DNA of 64,000 nt from Leishmania infantum JPCM5 (taxonomy: Eukaryota; Euglenozoa; Kinetoplastea; Trypanosomatida; Trypanosomatidae): positions 223,285 through 287,284 of the forward strand of contig NC_009406.2 of assembly GCF_000002875.2 (NCBI RefSeq), in the 5' to 3' direction. Of this stretch, positions 1 to 11,539 are shown one piece after another. Position 1 is the stretch's first letter. Each line of letters starts with the position of its first letter. The notes beneath the pieces are model-generated. The model was given only the letters and a program-made list of their open reading frames with translations. It did no database searches and was not told the DNA's origin. Made by a program: the position numbers and the translations under genes.

Positions 1-631
1 ATTCGTCGTCGTCGCCGTCGCCGCCGCTGCAGCCGAGGTGATGCGTGGACGACACAAACAAGCTTCCGACCTCGAACGGGAAGCAACTGCGCCCCCGCAC
101 CGAAACAAACGACCCTATGCTCAGCTGCGGGGGCGAGTCACTGTGGTTCCCGTTGTGGCCGTCGACCGGCCAGCATTCGCGCGGGCCAACGTTGAGAGTC
201 GTGTGCTGCTTCCTAGCCGCGTCGCAGCTGCACGGGGTGACGCTGTCACCCGTGTCACCACCGCCGTTCGCTTTCCGATTCACACAAGAACGGCGATTGC
301 CTTCATTAGCGTTGCGGCTGTCGCTGACCCGCGCGGCCTCGTAACTGCAGGGGTAGTTACATCCAGCCGACGGTGGCGTCATCTGATGCGCAAAGAGCGG
401 CGACGCGCCACGAGCCATCGGAGGCAGGTGCATTGCCGGACTGAGCGTTGGGGGGTTGTCAGCGATGCGCGCGGCAGGCGCGCGGGCTTCCGCCTCTACG
501 CTCGACGGCGTTCGCATCAGGTTGATGTCGTCATCCTCGTCACTCCACTCCGGCGACTCGAGAATGGGAACTTCAGGAAGAACAAAATCGCTGCCGCGCC
601 GGGGCCGCGGTTGCTGCACGGGTTGCGTCAT
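1..631 (-). CDS. Hypothetical protein, N-terminal 210 residues (gene runs off the window start)
   Basis: An open minus-strand frame starts at ATG 629-631 and has no stop before the window edge, so only the 5' part is present. The peptide begins MTQPVQQPRPRRGSDFV and carries an acidic patch (EWSDEDDD, about residues 28-35), then Pro/Ser/Ala-rich and Cys-containing low-complexity sequence, and ends at the edge in a Gly/Asp run (GGDGDDDE). No domain is recognised. It would be the next gene downstream in the minus-strand polycistron, about 5.2 kb after the 1,785-residue gene. The open frame, strand agreement and GC-rich third positions support coding; function is unknown. Confidence 0.6.
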   Translation of the reverse strand, partial: MTQPVQQPRPRRGSDFVLPEVPILESPEWSDEDDDINLMRTPSSVEAEARAPAARIADNPPTLSPAMHLPPMARGASPLFAHQMTPPSAGCNYPCSYEAARVSDSRNANEGNRRSCVNRKANGGGDTGDSVTPCSCDAARKQHTTLNVGPRECWPVDGHNGNHSDSPPQLSIGSFVSVRGRSCFPFEVGSLFVSSTHHLGCSGGDGDDDE

Positions 632-1127
632 GATGGAGCTTTTCCCTTTCCCTCGATGGAGCGCTGGGTGCACAGATGCAGCGGGGCCCTTCTGCTTTGT
701 GTCCGGTTGAGCTCACCGACGCTCGCCCAGGCCCCCCCTCCTCCTCCCCGGCGTGGCACACTCGTACAACGGTGAAGGGCAACCGACGGCAGACCGAGAA
801 AGAAGTAATCAGCACCACATCAATAGAGCTGACGTGGTGGAAAAGAACAGCGCACCGGTTGAAGGTGAGGGGCCGCAGCCGCTTGTGACAGAGAACCGAC
901 ACACACACGCACACACACAAAGACGAATTCTGCGGAAGGCAACTGGGTGCGCAACAACAACGCCAACGACGGAAAGGGCGGAAGGGGACGAAGGAAGGCA
1001 AGGAGGAGGGCGAGCAACACAAAAGGGAGAGGAAGAGGGAGAGGGGGGCAAAGCAATACAGTGAATGAGGAAGGGAGAGGTCGAACCGTCGGTATCGTCG
1101 AGACAACCAAAATATATTATGCGTGCG

Positions 1128-1157
1128 TGTTTGTGTGTGTGTGTGTGTGTGTGTGTC
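1128..1157. repeat. (TG)n microsatellite
   Basis: About 30 bases of near-perfect TG dinucleotides in the intergenic region. Confidence 0.9.
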
Positions 1158-3052
1158 GAGCATCAAATCGCAAACGCCAAGAAGACAAAAAAAAAATAGA
1201 CGAAGAAACCGACCAACAACGCACCAGCACCGGCACCAGCAACGTTCCTCTTCGCGATCTCCTACTTGCCAAGAACGCACTTGTAACGTATCTATCACTT
1301 CAGTACGCGTGTACGTCGTTGCGCGTTGGTCGCACGTCCGAGTAGGGTTTTCGAGGAGGCCGAGCAGAAAAAAATCAAACACTGGAGAAGGAGCGTGTTT
1401 AGGTGCACGTTATGCGGGCGCAGAGGCGTCGGTGTCGCTACGCCAACAAACAAGACGAGAGGTGCTTCGCAAGAAACCTACAAAACAAAAACGAATGGCA
1501 AGTGTTCGACAGCGGAGACCAATGAAAGTGGAGGAAGTTCGTGAAGTGGTGTCGGGTGGATTCTCTGACGTGTGCACCAACTAGACGCTCTCCCTTCGCT
1601 CCTTTTGTGTTAGCCTGCTGTAGTGGTGGTAGTCGCTTTCTGCCTGCTCTCTGTTCTGGCTGCTGCTGCAGTAGTGGTGGTGGTTCTCGCTTGTTTGCGC
1701 TCCTTGCCGCGTGCAAAGAGTGAGAACGACCGCGTCCGCTGCGGCAAAGACAGCCACGGCCACAGCTGCGAACGAGCAACGGTAGTAGGCACACAAGGAG
1801 TCCAAGCTCGCCGAAAAAAAAAAAGGAATTCGCTTCCTGAAGCGGTGCGGGCGTGGTGTAGGCGTGCTGTTTCTTTCGCTGTGTCCTTCTCTTCGTGCAC
1901 TCCCCCGTCTTTTCGTTGTTGTGCCTGCTCCGTAGTTAATCCAAGGCTCTGGAGACGTGCACGTATGTGTGCGTGCGCTTTTCGGTGTATAGCCGCCTGA
2001 AAGGTCCTCTTCTCACGCGTCTTTCCGTTTGCTGCGGTGATATGCTCGGTATCCCTATCCCAGCACCCTTCCTCTTTCGTGTGGACAGCTCCTCGGCCTC
2101 TTCGCATGGAAGAGGCTGCAGCGTTGGCTTGAATAGGATTAAGAGTCTGAAAGAAGTCAAGCCCGTGTAGCTCGCTCTCGCCCGCTATCTGTGAGTCTGT
2201 GTGTCTGTGTAGGACACGAAAAGCGCACGAGGGCTACAAGGGTTCGATGGAGAGAGCAGGGGGGCGAGGTGTCACGGAGAATCAACAACAGCACCGATGG
2301 GCAACGGTACGCACACAAGAAGAGTACGCTGCTCGTCGGTCAGAGAGCACACGCACAGGAGAGGTGGTGATAGTGGGGTGGTGGCGGGAGGGGGAGCAAA
2401 GGGGTGAGAGGAGAACCTATACGAGCAGAGGATGAGACGGAGAGAACGACACACACGAAAACAAAAAAAAAACGACTAAACAAAAGGGGTGGGGGGAGGA
2501 GAAGGGAAAGAGCAAACCAACAAAGGGAAGTCGCCCCAAGATACGGAAGCAAGACACAAGATACAAGAGCGCATACAACAAAATACACACATAGACAGGC
2601 GAGGAGGGAGGGAGGGCGACGCTGCAGCGAAGTGTGAAAGAGGGAAGGCAGAAGCAGGCAAACTCTTCCCCCACCTCCCCCTGGAGGGAAAAAAAAAAGA
2701 AAAAAGAGTGCGACCGTTTGTGGAGGGGCACGTGCACAAAGTGCCGAAATGAAGGGCACGCAACCAAATGAGGAGCGGAAGGGACGCCGGAACAAAAAAA
2801 AACGGAGAGAGGGAGGCGTATCCCACGGGGAGGGGCGTCAATGAAGGAGGGGGGAGGATGAGAGGCGTGACAGAGAAGTGTCAAACATAAGAAAGGCCGA
2901 AAGCATAACGTCACCAAAACAAAAAGGGCAGCAGCAGACAAGAGAGGGGAAGGGGCAAGGGGGAGGAGGGCGAGGGGTTCTGTCGCGTGGGCAGGGAAGC
3001 ACACAACGAGCCTACCAAGAGCGACGGTACACAAAGAATAAGACCACAGCAC

Positions 3053-3090
3053 ACACGCGCACACACACACATGTATATATGTGTGTGTGA
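3053..3090. repeat. (CA)n-TATATA-(TG)n inverted microsatellite
   Basis: A CA run passes through a short ATGTATATATG core into a TG run, giving a self-complementary block that can fold as a hairpin in DNA or in the polycistronic RNA. Confidence 0.8.
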
Positions 3091-3295
3091 CCTAAGGAAT
3101 CCGCCCACGACGTATCGGCAAACGTCAGAATAACCGGCAGCCACTACTCGAACAGCCGTCACCAATCCAGCGACACAGTGCAGCGCACGAACAACAACAG
3201 CCAGCGAAGATAAGAAGAATAACAGGAGGAGAGAAAGAGGAAAGAGAAGTTAGAGCAACAAAAAAAAAACCAACGACGCGAATGCAGACGGCGAA

Positions 3296-3313
3296 ATATA
3301 TATATATATATAT
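3296..3313. repeat. (TA)n microsatellite
   Basis: A pure alternating TA run in intergenic sequence. Confidence 0.85.
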
Positions 3314-5819
3314 AACTATGTATTATATATGTGTATGTGGCGCCGTTCCTTTTTCCTTTTATGCTTGGCCGATATGCGGAACCGAACAAGTACGCCGACA
3401 GAGAGAGACACCGAAGAGGAGGTGCGTCAAGGAAGCGAACTCGCACAAGGGCGAGGGCGGGAGGGAGAGAAAAAGAGCCGAGCCGAGCCACAAATACAAA
3501 GCATGACAATTCAAAATGAAAACAGCAAAGAAAAAAAAGAAATCACAAGTGGCGGTGAGGGTCGGGGAGGGAAGGAAGTATGCTGCAACGGTGTGAGGGT
3601 GTACCGAAGCTTGTGAGTGTCCTTCTGTGCTTGTGTGATGACAAAACGAGAATCAGCATATACAGAATAAGGAAAGGCAAGTACAAACGACGATTATCAA
3701 GACACGTCAGTGAAGGCGGCCGAAAAGCCGCGTAGCCGCATGCAAGTGATGGGCGGTTCGCGAAAAAAAAAACGGCGTAATGGGGAAAGAAGCATGCAAG
3801 CATCGAGCGCACACACGCACACGTGCGCAGGTACAGACCGTACGGCGCAAAGAGAGAGAAGCGCTGAGCAAACAAAAAAAAAATGACCGACAACGCACCG
3901 GGTGGCGCTGAGAGACGTGAAAGAGAGACACAGATGCGCTAGGGCAAACACGCGGCACTGTCCAGCAGCACAGCGTGCCCCTTGATGTTGAACGGTACGC
4001 GCCGCACCGCTGACGTTGCGGGAGACCCCCCTCCTCACCTATCAGTATTGCGCATACGCCGTCTGTGCGGTGTGTACGTGTCGACGCAGTCGACAGACAA
4101 GTGTGCCAGCTCTCTTCGCTTGCCGCTCACACAGATCCGCCTGCACAACTCACTCCCGCTGCCGCTAGCCCCGCCTGAGCAGTGCCTTGCAGTTTCAGCG
4201 TGTGCTGATGGGTATATGTTCGCGCGATTGATTTCCTTTCTGGGGAGAGGAAGGGTGCAGGGTCGATGCGGAGAGCTCCGCGGCAACAGAAACGGCAAGC
4301 ACAATCTGAAGCAGCTGTCTGTGCAGGAAGACAAGGAAGCAGGGAGAGGGAGAGAGCGCTAGAAGACACCGTATGGGAGGAAGGTCCTAGACGCCGAGCG
4401 ATGGAGACAGAAAGAGAGAGAGCAGGGAAGAAGGAACAAGGAACAAGGAACCGAGTCGAAACAAATCCTTAGCGAAAACGAAGAGGGAGAAAGGGTGTCC
4501 GACGCGCACAAGTGCCGCGAACTACTGGAGAATAAAGAGCACACACGAAAAGGAGAGAACAAAAAGAACGAAAGAGGGTAGAATGACGGAAGGGGCGATG
4601 GGAGGTGAGAAGAGAAGAGGGGGCAGGTGCAACAACATGGACACATAGAATGGAAGTAAAGATGTGGACCTCAACGCCCTCGCGTCCGTATGCACATCTG
4701 TGGGTATGCTGCGGTATCCTGCGTCGTTTGAAAGGAGCAAGACGGAGAGGCAGCGCAAACGCGAGAGCGACAAGCGGGGTGGGGAGAGAGGGAGAGAGGG
4801 GGGCAGTTGGAGGGAAGAAGGTAATGCGAAAATCAACGCGTAACGCACACACAAGCACTCGAGAAGACGCGCGGATCAAGAGCACTAAGAAAAAAAAAGG
4901 AAAGGCGAAGTATTTAACAAGTAAACTGATAACGATGAGAGCCACAGAGAACCACAGAGAGAGGCGCGCACGCACACACATGTACGGACGCACAGATGGC
5001 ACAGAAGGGGCGCGAGGAAAGAACCACTCGCAGCGGTGGTGTCGCGCAGCCGGAGATGCTTCTTTTCGTCCTTCTTTGCTCGTCGCGTCCGTACGTGTGT
5101 GCGTGACGGGTAAATTCTGATGGCCGTTTCTGTGCGCAGGGTGGAGCAATTTTACGCGAGTTGAAGGGCCGCGTTTGGTGTGTGTGTGGGGGGGGGAGGG
5201 GGGAGGATGCGCTGGCGGCGACGCAGCAGAAGGATGGCAATCGAATGCGTCGAAAGCAGCAGATAAGAAGTGGACTAGAAAATAGGAGTCTGATGTCATC
5301 AATGTGCATGCGCGGGTAGGTGCGTGCAAGAAAAAGTGAAGAAAAAGATGAGCGGGCAGTGGAAGGAACGGCACTTGTGAAAGGGTGGAGGCAACGCAGC
5401 TGCCATCGGGGTATACCGTGCTCGCTCCTTGACCCCCTCCTCAGCCCTGCACACACTGCTCGCTGAGAGCGAGCCAGAGGAGGTGATGGGCATGGGTTGC
5501 ATACGGGAGTGGGTGGCGGGGCATACACAGAGAACAACGTGCTGCAGCCCGCGCCCTCCTCTCCTCTGAAGATCGCCAGAGACACCGAACGCCCGTAAGT
5601 TTCCATCATGTAAGAGTGCGGGTCTACCCTGTGCCGCTAGTAATCCGCGTAACTCCGTCGCGGATTGGCAGGAGGAGGGAGGGGAGGGGGCGAGTGGCAA
5701 CGTGTGTATGTGCATGTGCGTGCCCCTTTTTTTTTGCTTCGTCTTCACCTCTTCTCGGTCTTAACTGTGCAGTTCATGCGCTGTGACTCAGCGAGGCACG
5801 CGCATGTGGCTGGGGTTAT

Positions 5820-8800
5820 TCATGCACCCACCACACGCACGAGATCGGGGTTGACGGTGGTATACATGTACACTTGCTCGATGCCCTCCGTCGACGCGGC
5901 ACTAGCAGACCGTTCGAGAAGGTGCCGCAGACGATCGCCTTCTACGCTCAGGCAGTAGCACGCATGCTGGCCATGTGGCGCAGCCGCGGCAGCAGGACTG
6001 CACAGTATGCCTTCACAGTAGAAGTACGAGCACGGCGTCACCTCGTGGTGGGCGTTCTTTGCGATCACAGTCGCCGCACCGGTGGACGACAGTGTTGCTG
6101 CCGAGGAACGCCTTGGTGAAGGAACAACGCGCGTGACGGCAAGCGGCACATTATGCTGCTGCACTCCACCGCTACTGTCAGGAGCAGGGAACGATGTGGA
6201 GACATAAAGCGGGATCCAATGCCATGTGAAGAGGGGGGAGCGGTGTGCTGCGGCGGCAGAGCCGGGCTGCTGCTGGGGCGGCACGACAGGCGCACACGCA
6301 GGCACACCGCACAGCAGATACGAGGCCGCTCGACTTTGTCTCCAGTCCATCTTCGGCGCAGAAGCAGCGACCGCGCCGACGTCAAAGCTGGCCGACACGC
6401 CGGACAGGGTTCTCGTGGAGCCGTTTGTCTTCGAGGTCTGCTCGCCCTTGTGGAGCAACAAGGTGCACAGGAGCACGTGCCACGAGGTGGGATCTAAAGA
6501 GGAGCACGCTAGTCGAGACCCGGGTGCCGCTGGTGTTGGTGAGCCAGACACCGTCCTGTCGTGAGGCACCGCCTCGTGCTCGTCATGACGCTCCCCGACC
6601 GCACCTACATTGAGCGTCAAGGTGGACACATACAGAACCTGGCGGCATGTCAGTCTGTGGGGCAGGTCTACGTCTCCATCTCTCTCAGGTGGCGTGAAGG
6701 CGGTATTGGCGCCGCGGCTCTCACCGAGAAGCCACCGATAGACAATGTTTAGTGGCATGCCGAATCCGGCTGCTGCCCCACCGCCGGTCAGCTGCTCCAT
6801 CATGCAAGTGGCTCCGATTTGATTGTAAAGGAAACAGGATGAGGGCAATGAAGGCCTTGGCGCGACACCGCCCCAACAAAGGAACCGGAGAGGCGGCCGA
6901 CATCGAGGGACGACGGTGCCAGACGGCGGAGAGGAAGGGGCACAGTTCTGGTTCACCGATATTTTGATCTCGTCTGTGGCCGTGGCTGGCCAGAGCGATC
7001 GCAGCAGCGCGGCATCGCACACGCTCAGAAACGGCAAATAGTCAGCTGCCTCAGCTGAAGATGCCTCACTCCCCGTTTTTGCTGCTGTGCCACGCGGTGC
7101 TGCCCGACCAACACCGTCAACGCACGCCATGGCGCACGGCAGCCACCCAACATACGCAGCAGCAGAGCTGGGGGCGTGCCTCAGTGAGAGATAGTGAGAG
7201 GTGGCAGGAGTAGAGGCAGACGAGACAACGTTGCTGCGAGCCGCCGGTTCGGACTCTTCTGCCCAGCACGCGTCCACCTGGAGTGTCACCAGGGGCAATG
7301 GCGAAGGCTCCGTGTCGAGGACGGAAACCGCAGGGGTAACACCACCAGTGGCAGAGCTGCTTGCCGCACCCACGTGCGCCGAAACGACGTCCGCCCAGCA
7401 TAGGAACGAAAGCCGAAGCACAAAGGTCAGCAAGGAGTCGTCCCGCTGCCCTTCCCTGGCACCACGCCAAACAAAGTACCAGGACGTGCCAACAGCGGCG
7501 CCTGCACCTTGTTGAGCCGCATCACCACCAGCCATCCATCCGCACGGGGTGGCCACAGGAAGCCGCTGCAGGCGCAGTACTGCTGCGGTGGCACGGATAG
7601 CGCCATCTGTAGTCGCTAATGGAGCATCACCACTATGAGTTGTGCCATCCTCACGCGCCGGTAAGTTGGGTAAGTCCGCGCGAAGATCCTGTACGACGAC
7701 CACCTCTCCAGCGGCAAGGTCTACAACTCCGACAAGCGATCCGACAGCCAGCACAAGAAGAACCGTGCTCTTCGCCGCCGTCTCCGTCACAGCACCCGCT
7801 AACGAGCTGCTGTCGACCTCCATCGGTGGCAGGCCGGCGCTAGGTTGCCGATGGCCAACCCGTCGCGAGCTGTCCTCCACTGGTGCCGTCACCACCTCCA
7901 TGTGAACGACATCGGCACCAGCCCCACGGTTCAGCAGCGATTCTAGAAAGAGCTGCTCCAGTGGTGGGGCAGCGTCGTGCCCCAGACCATGGCAAATGGC
8001 ACCAAGGTGCAGCACCGCACCCTCACCACTGAGATGGCCTGCAGACCGTACCGCAGCAGCAGAGGAGTGGCTCGCGCATCTCCAACCAACAACATCACCG
8101 CTGCGTAGCAGCGCCACCGCATCCAGCTGCCTCACACACGACAGCAGTGATGACCTGGATGATGTAGCGGTGGCGGATAGAGGTGGAGCTGTTCGAGCGA
8201 GGTTGTCTACGCCGGCTTCATGGACTTCGCCGGCAACCCATGCGAGCGCAATTGGCACCACACTGTCACTCACGGTTGCCCCAAGCCTCGCTACAGCAAC
8301 CGAAAACGTGGGCGTGTGCGATAGCAGATCGAACGCGGTGGAGAAGGTGTCAGCGGTGCTTGCCTTGCTAAGAACATCCGAGAAGGCGGAAGGCGACACG
8401 ACTCGAGTGCATATACCCACCGCCCACGGACGAAGGTTCGCTAACGCAGCCGACGGCTGCGACGTTGCCGCACCTCCTCTCGTCGCCACGCCCAAGGCCG
8501 CGTTCGTTGCCTGTGTCACTGCCGCCGGGCAGCCATCAACATGACCGCCGTTCATCAGGGAAGAGCTCAGCCGAAGCTCAAAGACGCCCTCGAGAAGGGT
8601 ATGAGGATGAGCATCCACTGCATCGGATGTGGCGTCACCATGGTGCGGTGCTGTTGTGTATCCACACACAAGACAGCTAACATCATCGGACGCTGCGGCA
8701 GACCGCCAGCACAGAATCCGGCCCATCATGGCTAGAGGTGCGGCGCACCAAGAATGCTGCAGCGACCCACCAGGCCCCGCTGATGAGCGCAGTCTCTGTG

Positions 8801-11177
8801 AAAGATGCAGAGAGAAGCTCCAGTGTTCGCCGGCACCGATGCCGCCGTTGGTGAGGACATCGTTGTCATGCCGACGTTCGGCCACTACTGGCAGGGCTCG
8901 CGTCCACTGCGCTTGAATGGTGATCACAACGGCACTGTGCCAGTGCACCCTCTGTGCGGACAGTGCCGGGGCCTTCTCGGAGAGAAGAGCGCACACACGC
9001 GCAACAGTACACTTCTCCACTTCACCGCCGCGTCCTCGCGGGTCTCCAATTGCACGTGGGCTGCCGACTGCGTTCGCCGGCATGATGTATGGGTCCAGCC
9101 AGGTCGTTTGTGCGTCATCTACGTAGCCGTCCAGGATGCACCGCGCCACCTCGCCGTCGCGGCCATAGAGCACGAACGCGAATACCTTTGAGTTACGGAG
9201 GGCTTTGAGGCCCTCCCGCTCACTACCCGCACGCTGGAGGTGTGGGAATTCTCTCCAGCACACTACATCGCGGTCAGAGAACTGCGTGCCTGCCAACGTC
9301 CTTTCTCTGCGTCCACGGCAAACGACGGCGTCAGCTCCGCCGCGGAAAAGGCTACTCGTCCCGTATGGCTCCTGCGCCGGACGCTGAAAGACGCCGAGGA
9401 CCGCAGTTGCCGCATCGGCGCAGGAGTGGAGCGCGGTACGAAACGCCTGCGCAGCCGAGGGGGCGGAGGCGGCTGCGACCGTAGCGCGCTGCTTATTCGT
9501 GGCGGGAGGAGGACGGGAGGGTGGTGAGCGCCGTCCAGCGAGCGCCGTGGCGAAGAGAAACTGCGGGTGGGCCAAGGAAAGTCCGCGCACGGACCACGGC
9601 CCAACCAGCAGACGCCCCATCACCATTGGTGGAGCCTTTTGGGGAGTGGCAGCGGCGGGCACGGTGGCGGCACTCAAGTGAGGACCATCCTCCTTAAGGT
9701 AGCACACGGCCAGCGAGTCCAGGCACGGCTCAGGAGGAGCACCGCTGAGGCCGTTGATGCAGCGAGAATGAACGGTGGGGGCCGCATAGAGCACGGCGAG
9801 GAGTGGGTACAACTGTGTGAAGTCGGCCGTCCCAGGCAGCCAGTGGAGGCCGCGCACGCTGGCGTGGGGCAGAACGCTGCATGAGCAAACAGAGTCGTGT
9901 ACAGCCTCATTCGACACTGACTGCCTCGGCGCGAGGCGCAGCAGTTCGCTCATGTCAAAGATCGCTTGCTTATGCAGCCGCCACGCACTCGTGATCGCCG
10001 ACGCTGTCGGCAGGTTTCCGCTGCAGCAACGCAGGCTGGCGTACCGCGCGACAGGGCGAGCATCAGTGGAGGAAAAGGCCGAAGAGGAAGACGCTACAGT
10101 GGGGCTGCACCACACAACGAGCAGCTCCAGCAACGAGTTGCTGCCGTCGCAGTGGGCATCTGCAGAAGCGGTGAGTGATGCGGTGGGAGGCAACGGCCGC
10201 ACGAGCGAGCTCACGAGAGGAGCACCGGTCGCCCATGTCAGCGCAGAAGCCCAACCCTTTACCGCACCGGCGCTGCAACCTGGTACCAACATTGACGACG
10301 CGGCAAACGGAATCCATACGCACCCGCCCAGCTGTACAAGCCACTCCGCAGGTGGCGAGCCGCGCGTGAGCTGGAAGGTCGCCAAGGCGGCGCAGCCGCA
10401 ATCGAAGTAGCACAGCACATCCGTCGAGATCATGGTAGCAGATGCGGCATCATGAGCCATGACAAGCGGCGTTGGCGCATTCGATGCATCGGAAGACCTC
10501 TGCCAAGCCTCCTGCCTCACCACATGGAGAGCCGCCAAGGCGTCACCGGAAAGGTGTGGGGAGGATGGCCGGGAAGATGCCGGTGGCGCACCAGCGGTGA
10601 CGTTAGCGAGAGGTGCCGTTGCATCTGCATCGCGACGGTGTAAGAGGTACATCAACTGCGAGGCCCGCAGGGCCGCCAAGGAATCGCTTGGCCTCTCTGA
10701 TAATGGCGCCACAGCCCCAGCCGCTGCTGAGTGTTCCAGCAGCAAGCATGAGTGTCTCGAGTGCAAGCCGGAGGTTGGCGGAGCCACTGAATTACCGACA
10801 CCAATTGATGCTTCCGCCCCGCTGCAGCCTGTAGGACACCCACCGCACTCTTCGTGCGTGCTGGACGAGAAGTCGGCCCCACGCGAGTCTGCCAACGAGC
10901 GTGCGTAAAGAACATCACGAATGGCGCCGGTACAACATGTACCAGAAGGCGAAGTTCGCGGCCCGCGAGGGATTGCCTTCGCAGAACTATCGGCCGCCTT
11001 GCAAAAGGAGAAGAGCGCTGCATCATAGGGGCTGCGTGCCGCCGAGTCGGCGCCTGCAGCGGAGGCGATGGCAAAGATCAGCGTACTATCATCGACTGCG
11101 CAAATCGAGTGAATCAGATGCGCGCTTCCGTCAGTGCCGCCGCCCTCTTGCGAAGTGGTGGAGCTGACAAGTGGCAT
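5820..11177 (-). CDS. Very large hypothetical protein (1,785 aa)
   Basis: The frame runs from ATG 11,175-11,177 (MPLVSSTTSQEGGG) to a TGA at 5,820-5,822. The open frame continues upstream through a CA-repeat that encodes only His/Thr/Arg/Ala repeats and starts at a TTG, so that part is excluded; 11,177 is the first ATG after the likely splice acceptor. The protein is Ala/Ser-rich with many Cys and Trp and short hydrophobic strand-like segments such as SICAVDDSTLIFAIAS near the N terminus. That pattern would fit a multi-propeller scaffold, but this is a weak inference. No signal peptide, membrane segment or catalytic motif was recognised. The next gene upstream in the transcript is the SAP-domain protein. 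Coding is well supported by length and GC-rich third positions; function is unknown. Confidence 0.85.
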   Translation of the reverse strand: MPLVSSTTSQEGGGTDGSAHLIHSICAVDDSTLIFAIASAAGADSAARSPYDAALFSFCKAADSSAKAIPRGPRTSPSGTCCTGAIRDVLYARSLADSRGADFSSSTHEECGGCPTGCSGAEASIGVGNSVAPPTSGLHSRHSCLLLEHSAAAGAVAPLSERPSDSLAALRASQLMYLLHRRDADATAPLANVTAGAPPASSRPSSPHLSGDALAALHVVRQEAWQRSSDASNAPTPLVMAHDAASATMISTDVLCYFDCGCAALATFQLTRGSPPAEWLVQLGGCVWIPFAASSMLVPGCSAGAVKGWASALTWATGAPLVSSLVRPLPPTASLTASADAHCDGSNSLLELLVVWCSPTVASSSSAFSSTDARPVARYASLRCCSGNLPTASAITSAWRLHKQAIFDMSELLRLAPRQSVSNEAVHDSVCSCSVLPHASVRGLHWLPGTADFTQLYPLLAVLYAAPTVHSRCINGLSGAPPEPCLDSLAVCYLKEDGPHLSAATVPAAATPQKAPPMVMGRLLVGPWSVRGLSLAHPQFLFATALAGRRSPPSRPPPATNKQRATVAAASAPSAAQAFRTALHSCADAATAVLGVFQRPAQEPYGTSSLFRGGADAVVCRGRRERTLAGTQFSDRDVVCWREFPHLQRAGSEREGLKALRNSKVFAFVLYGRDGEVARCILDGYVDDAQTTWLDPYIMPANAVGSPRAIGDPRGRGGEVEKCTVARVCALLSEKAPALSAQRVHWHSAVVITIQAQWTRALPVVAERRHDNDVLTNGGIGAGEHWSFSLHLSQRLRSSAGPGGSLQHSWCAAPLAMMGRILCWRSAAASDDVSCLVCGYTTAPHHGDATSDAVDAHPHTLLEGVFELRLSSSLMNGGHVDGCPAAVTQATNAALGVATRGGAATSQPSAALANLRPWAVGICTRVVSPSAFSDVLSKASTADTFSTAFDLLSHTPTFSVAVARLGATVSDSVVPIALAWVAGEVHEAGVDNLARTAPPLSATATSSRSSLLSCVRQLDAVALLRSGDVVGWRCASHSSAAAVRSAGHLSGEGAVLHLGAICHGLGHDAAPPLEQLFLESLLNRGAGADVVHMEVVTAPVEDSSRRVGHRQPSAGLPPMEVDSSSLAGAVTETAAKSTVLLVLAVGSLVGVVDLAAGEVVVVQDLRADLPNLPAREDGTTHSGDAPLATTDGAIRATAAVLRLQRLPVATPCGWMAGGDAAQQGAGAAVGTSWYFVWRGAREGQRDDSLLTFVLRLSFLCWADVVSAHVGAASSSATGGVTPAVSVLDTEPSPLPLVTLQVDACWAEESEPAARSNVVSSASTPATSHYLSLRHAPSSAAAYVGWLPCAMACVDGVGRAAPRGTAAKTGSEASSAEAADYLPFLSVCDAALLRSLWPATATDEIKISVNQNCAPSSPPSGTVVPRCRPPLRFLCWGGVAPRPSLPSSCFLYNQIGATCMMEQLTGGGAAAGFGMPLNIVYRWLLGESRGANTAFTPPERDGDVDLPHRLTCRQVLYVSTLTLNVGAVGERHDEHEAVPHDRTVSGSPTPAAPGSRLACSSLDPTSWHVLLCTLLLHKGEQTSKTNGSTRTLSGVSASFDVGAVAASAPKMDWRQSRAASYLLCGVPACAPVVPPQQQPGSAAAAHRSPLFTWHWIPLYVSTSFPAPDSSGGVQQHNVPLAVTRVVPSPRRSSAATLSSTGAATVIAKNAHHEVTPCSYFYCEGILCSPAAAAAPHGQHACYCLSVEGDRLRHLLERSASAASTEGIEQVYMYTTVNPDLVRVVGA

Positions 11178-11234
11178 AAAATGCCGGACTGCGTAGTGAT
11201 CCTCCCGTCGCAAAGTTATTGTGCGTGTAGAAGT

Positions 11235-11280
11235 GTCTATGAGTCTGTGTGCGTGTGCGTGTGTGCGTGTGCGTGTGTGC

Positions 11281-11325
<45 letters not shown>

Positions 11326-11444
11326 CGTGTGCGTGTGTGCGTGTGCGTGTGTGCGTGTGCGTGTGTGCGTGTGCGTGTGTGCGTGTGCGTGTGTGCGTGT
11401 GCGTGTGTGCGTGTGCGTGTGCGTGTGTGCGTGTGCGTGTGTGC

Positions 11445-11489
<45 letters not shown>

Positions 11490-11536
11490 CGTGTGCGTGT
11501 GCGTGTGCGTGTGCGTGTGCGTGTGTGCGTGTGCGC
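11235..11536. repeat. ~300 bp alternating TG/CG tract (CA/CG in the transcript)
   Basis: About 300 bases are an almost unbroken purine-pyrimidine alternation made of TG with interspersed CG units (blocks such as GTGTGCGTGTGCG). It ends about 58 bases before the ATG of the 1,785-residue gene and begins just inside that gene's likely splice acceptor. Confidence 0.95.
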
Positions 11537-11539
11537 TCT

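Larger units (their letters stand above)
632..5819. other. 5.2 kb intergenic/UTR region without a recognisable gene
   Basis: This stretch holds the 3' UTR of the 1,785-residue gene and the 5' leader of the gene at the window start. It is A/G-rich on the plus strand (pyrimidine-rich in the transcript) with many A8-A10 tracts, a (TG)n run near 1,128-1,157, a CA-TATA-TG inverted repeat near 3,053-3,090 and a (TA)n run near 3,296-3,313. Open frames here are low-complexity translations of these tracts and none resembles a protein family. Confidence 0.7.

Noticed and set aside
573..1382. Long minus-strand Cys/Leu/Ser-rich open frame
   Set aside because: It is a translation of TG, CT and A-tract UTR sequence starting from a non-ATG; no protein-like segment.
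9817..10410. 197-codon plus-strand ORF
   Set aside because: It is antisense to the 1,785-residue gene; GC-rich coding regions commonly give long antisense frames.
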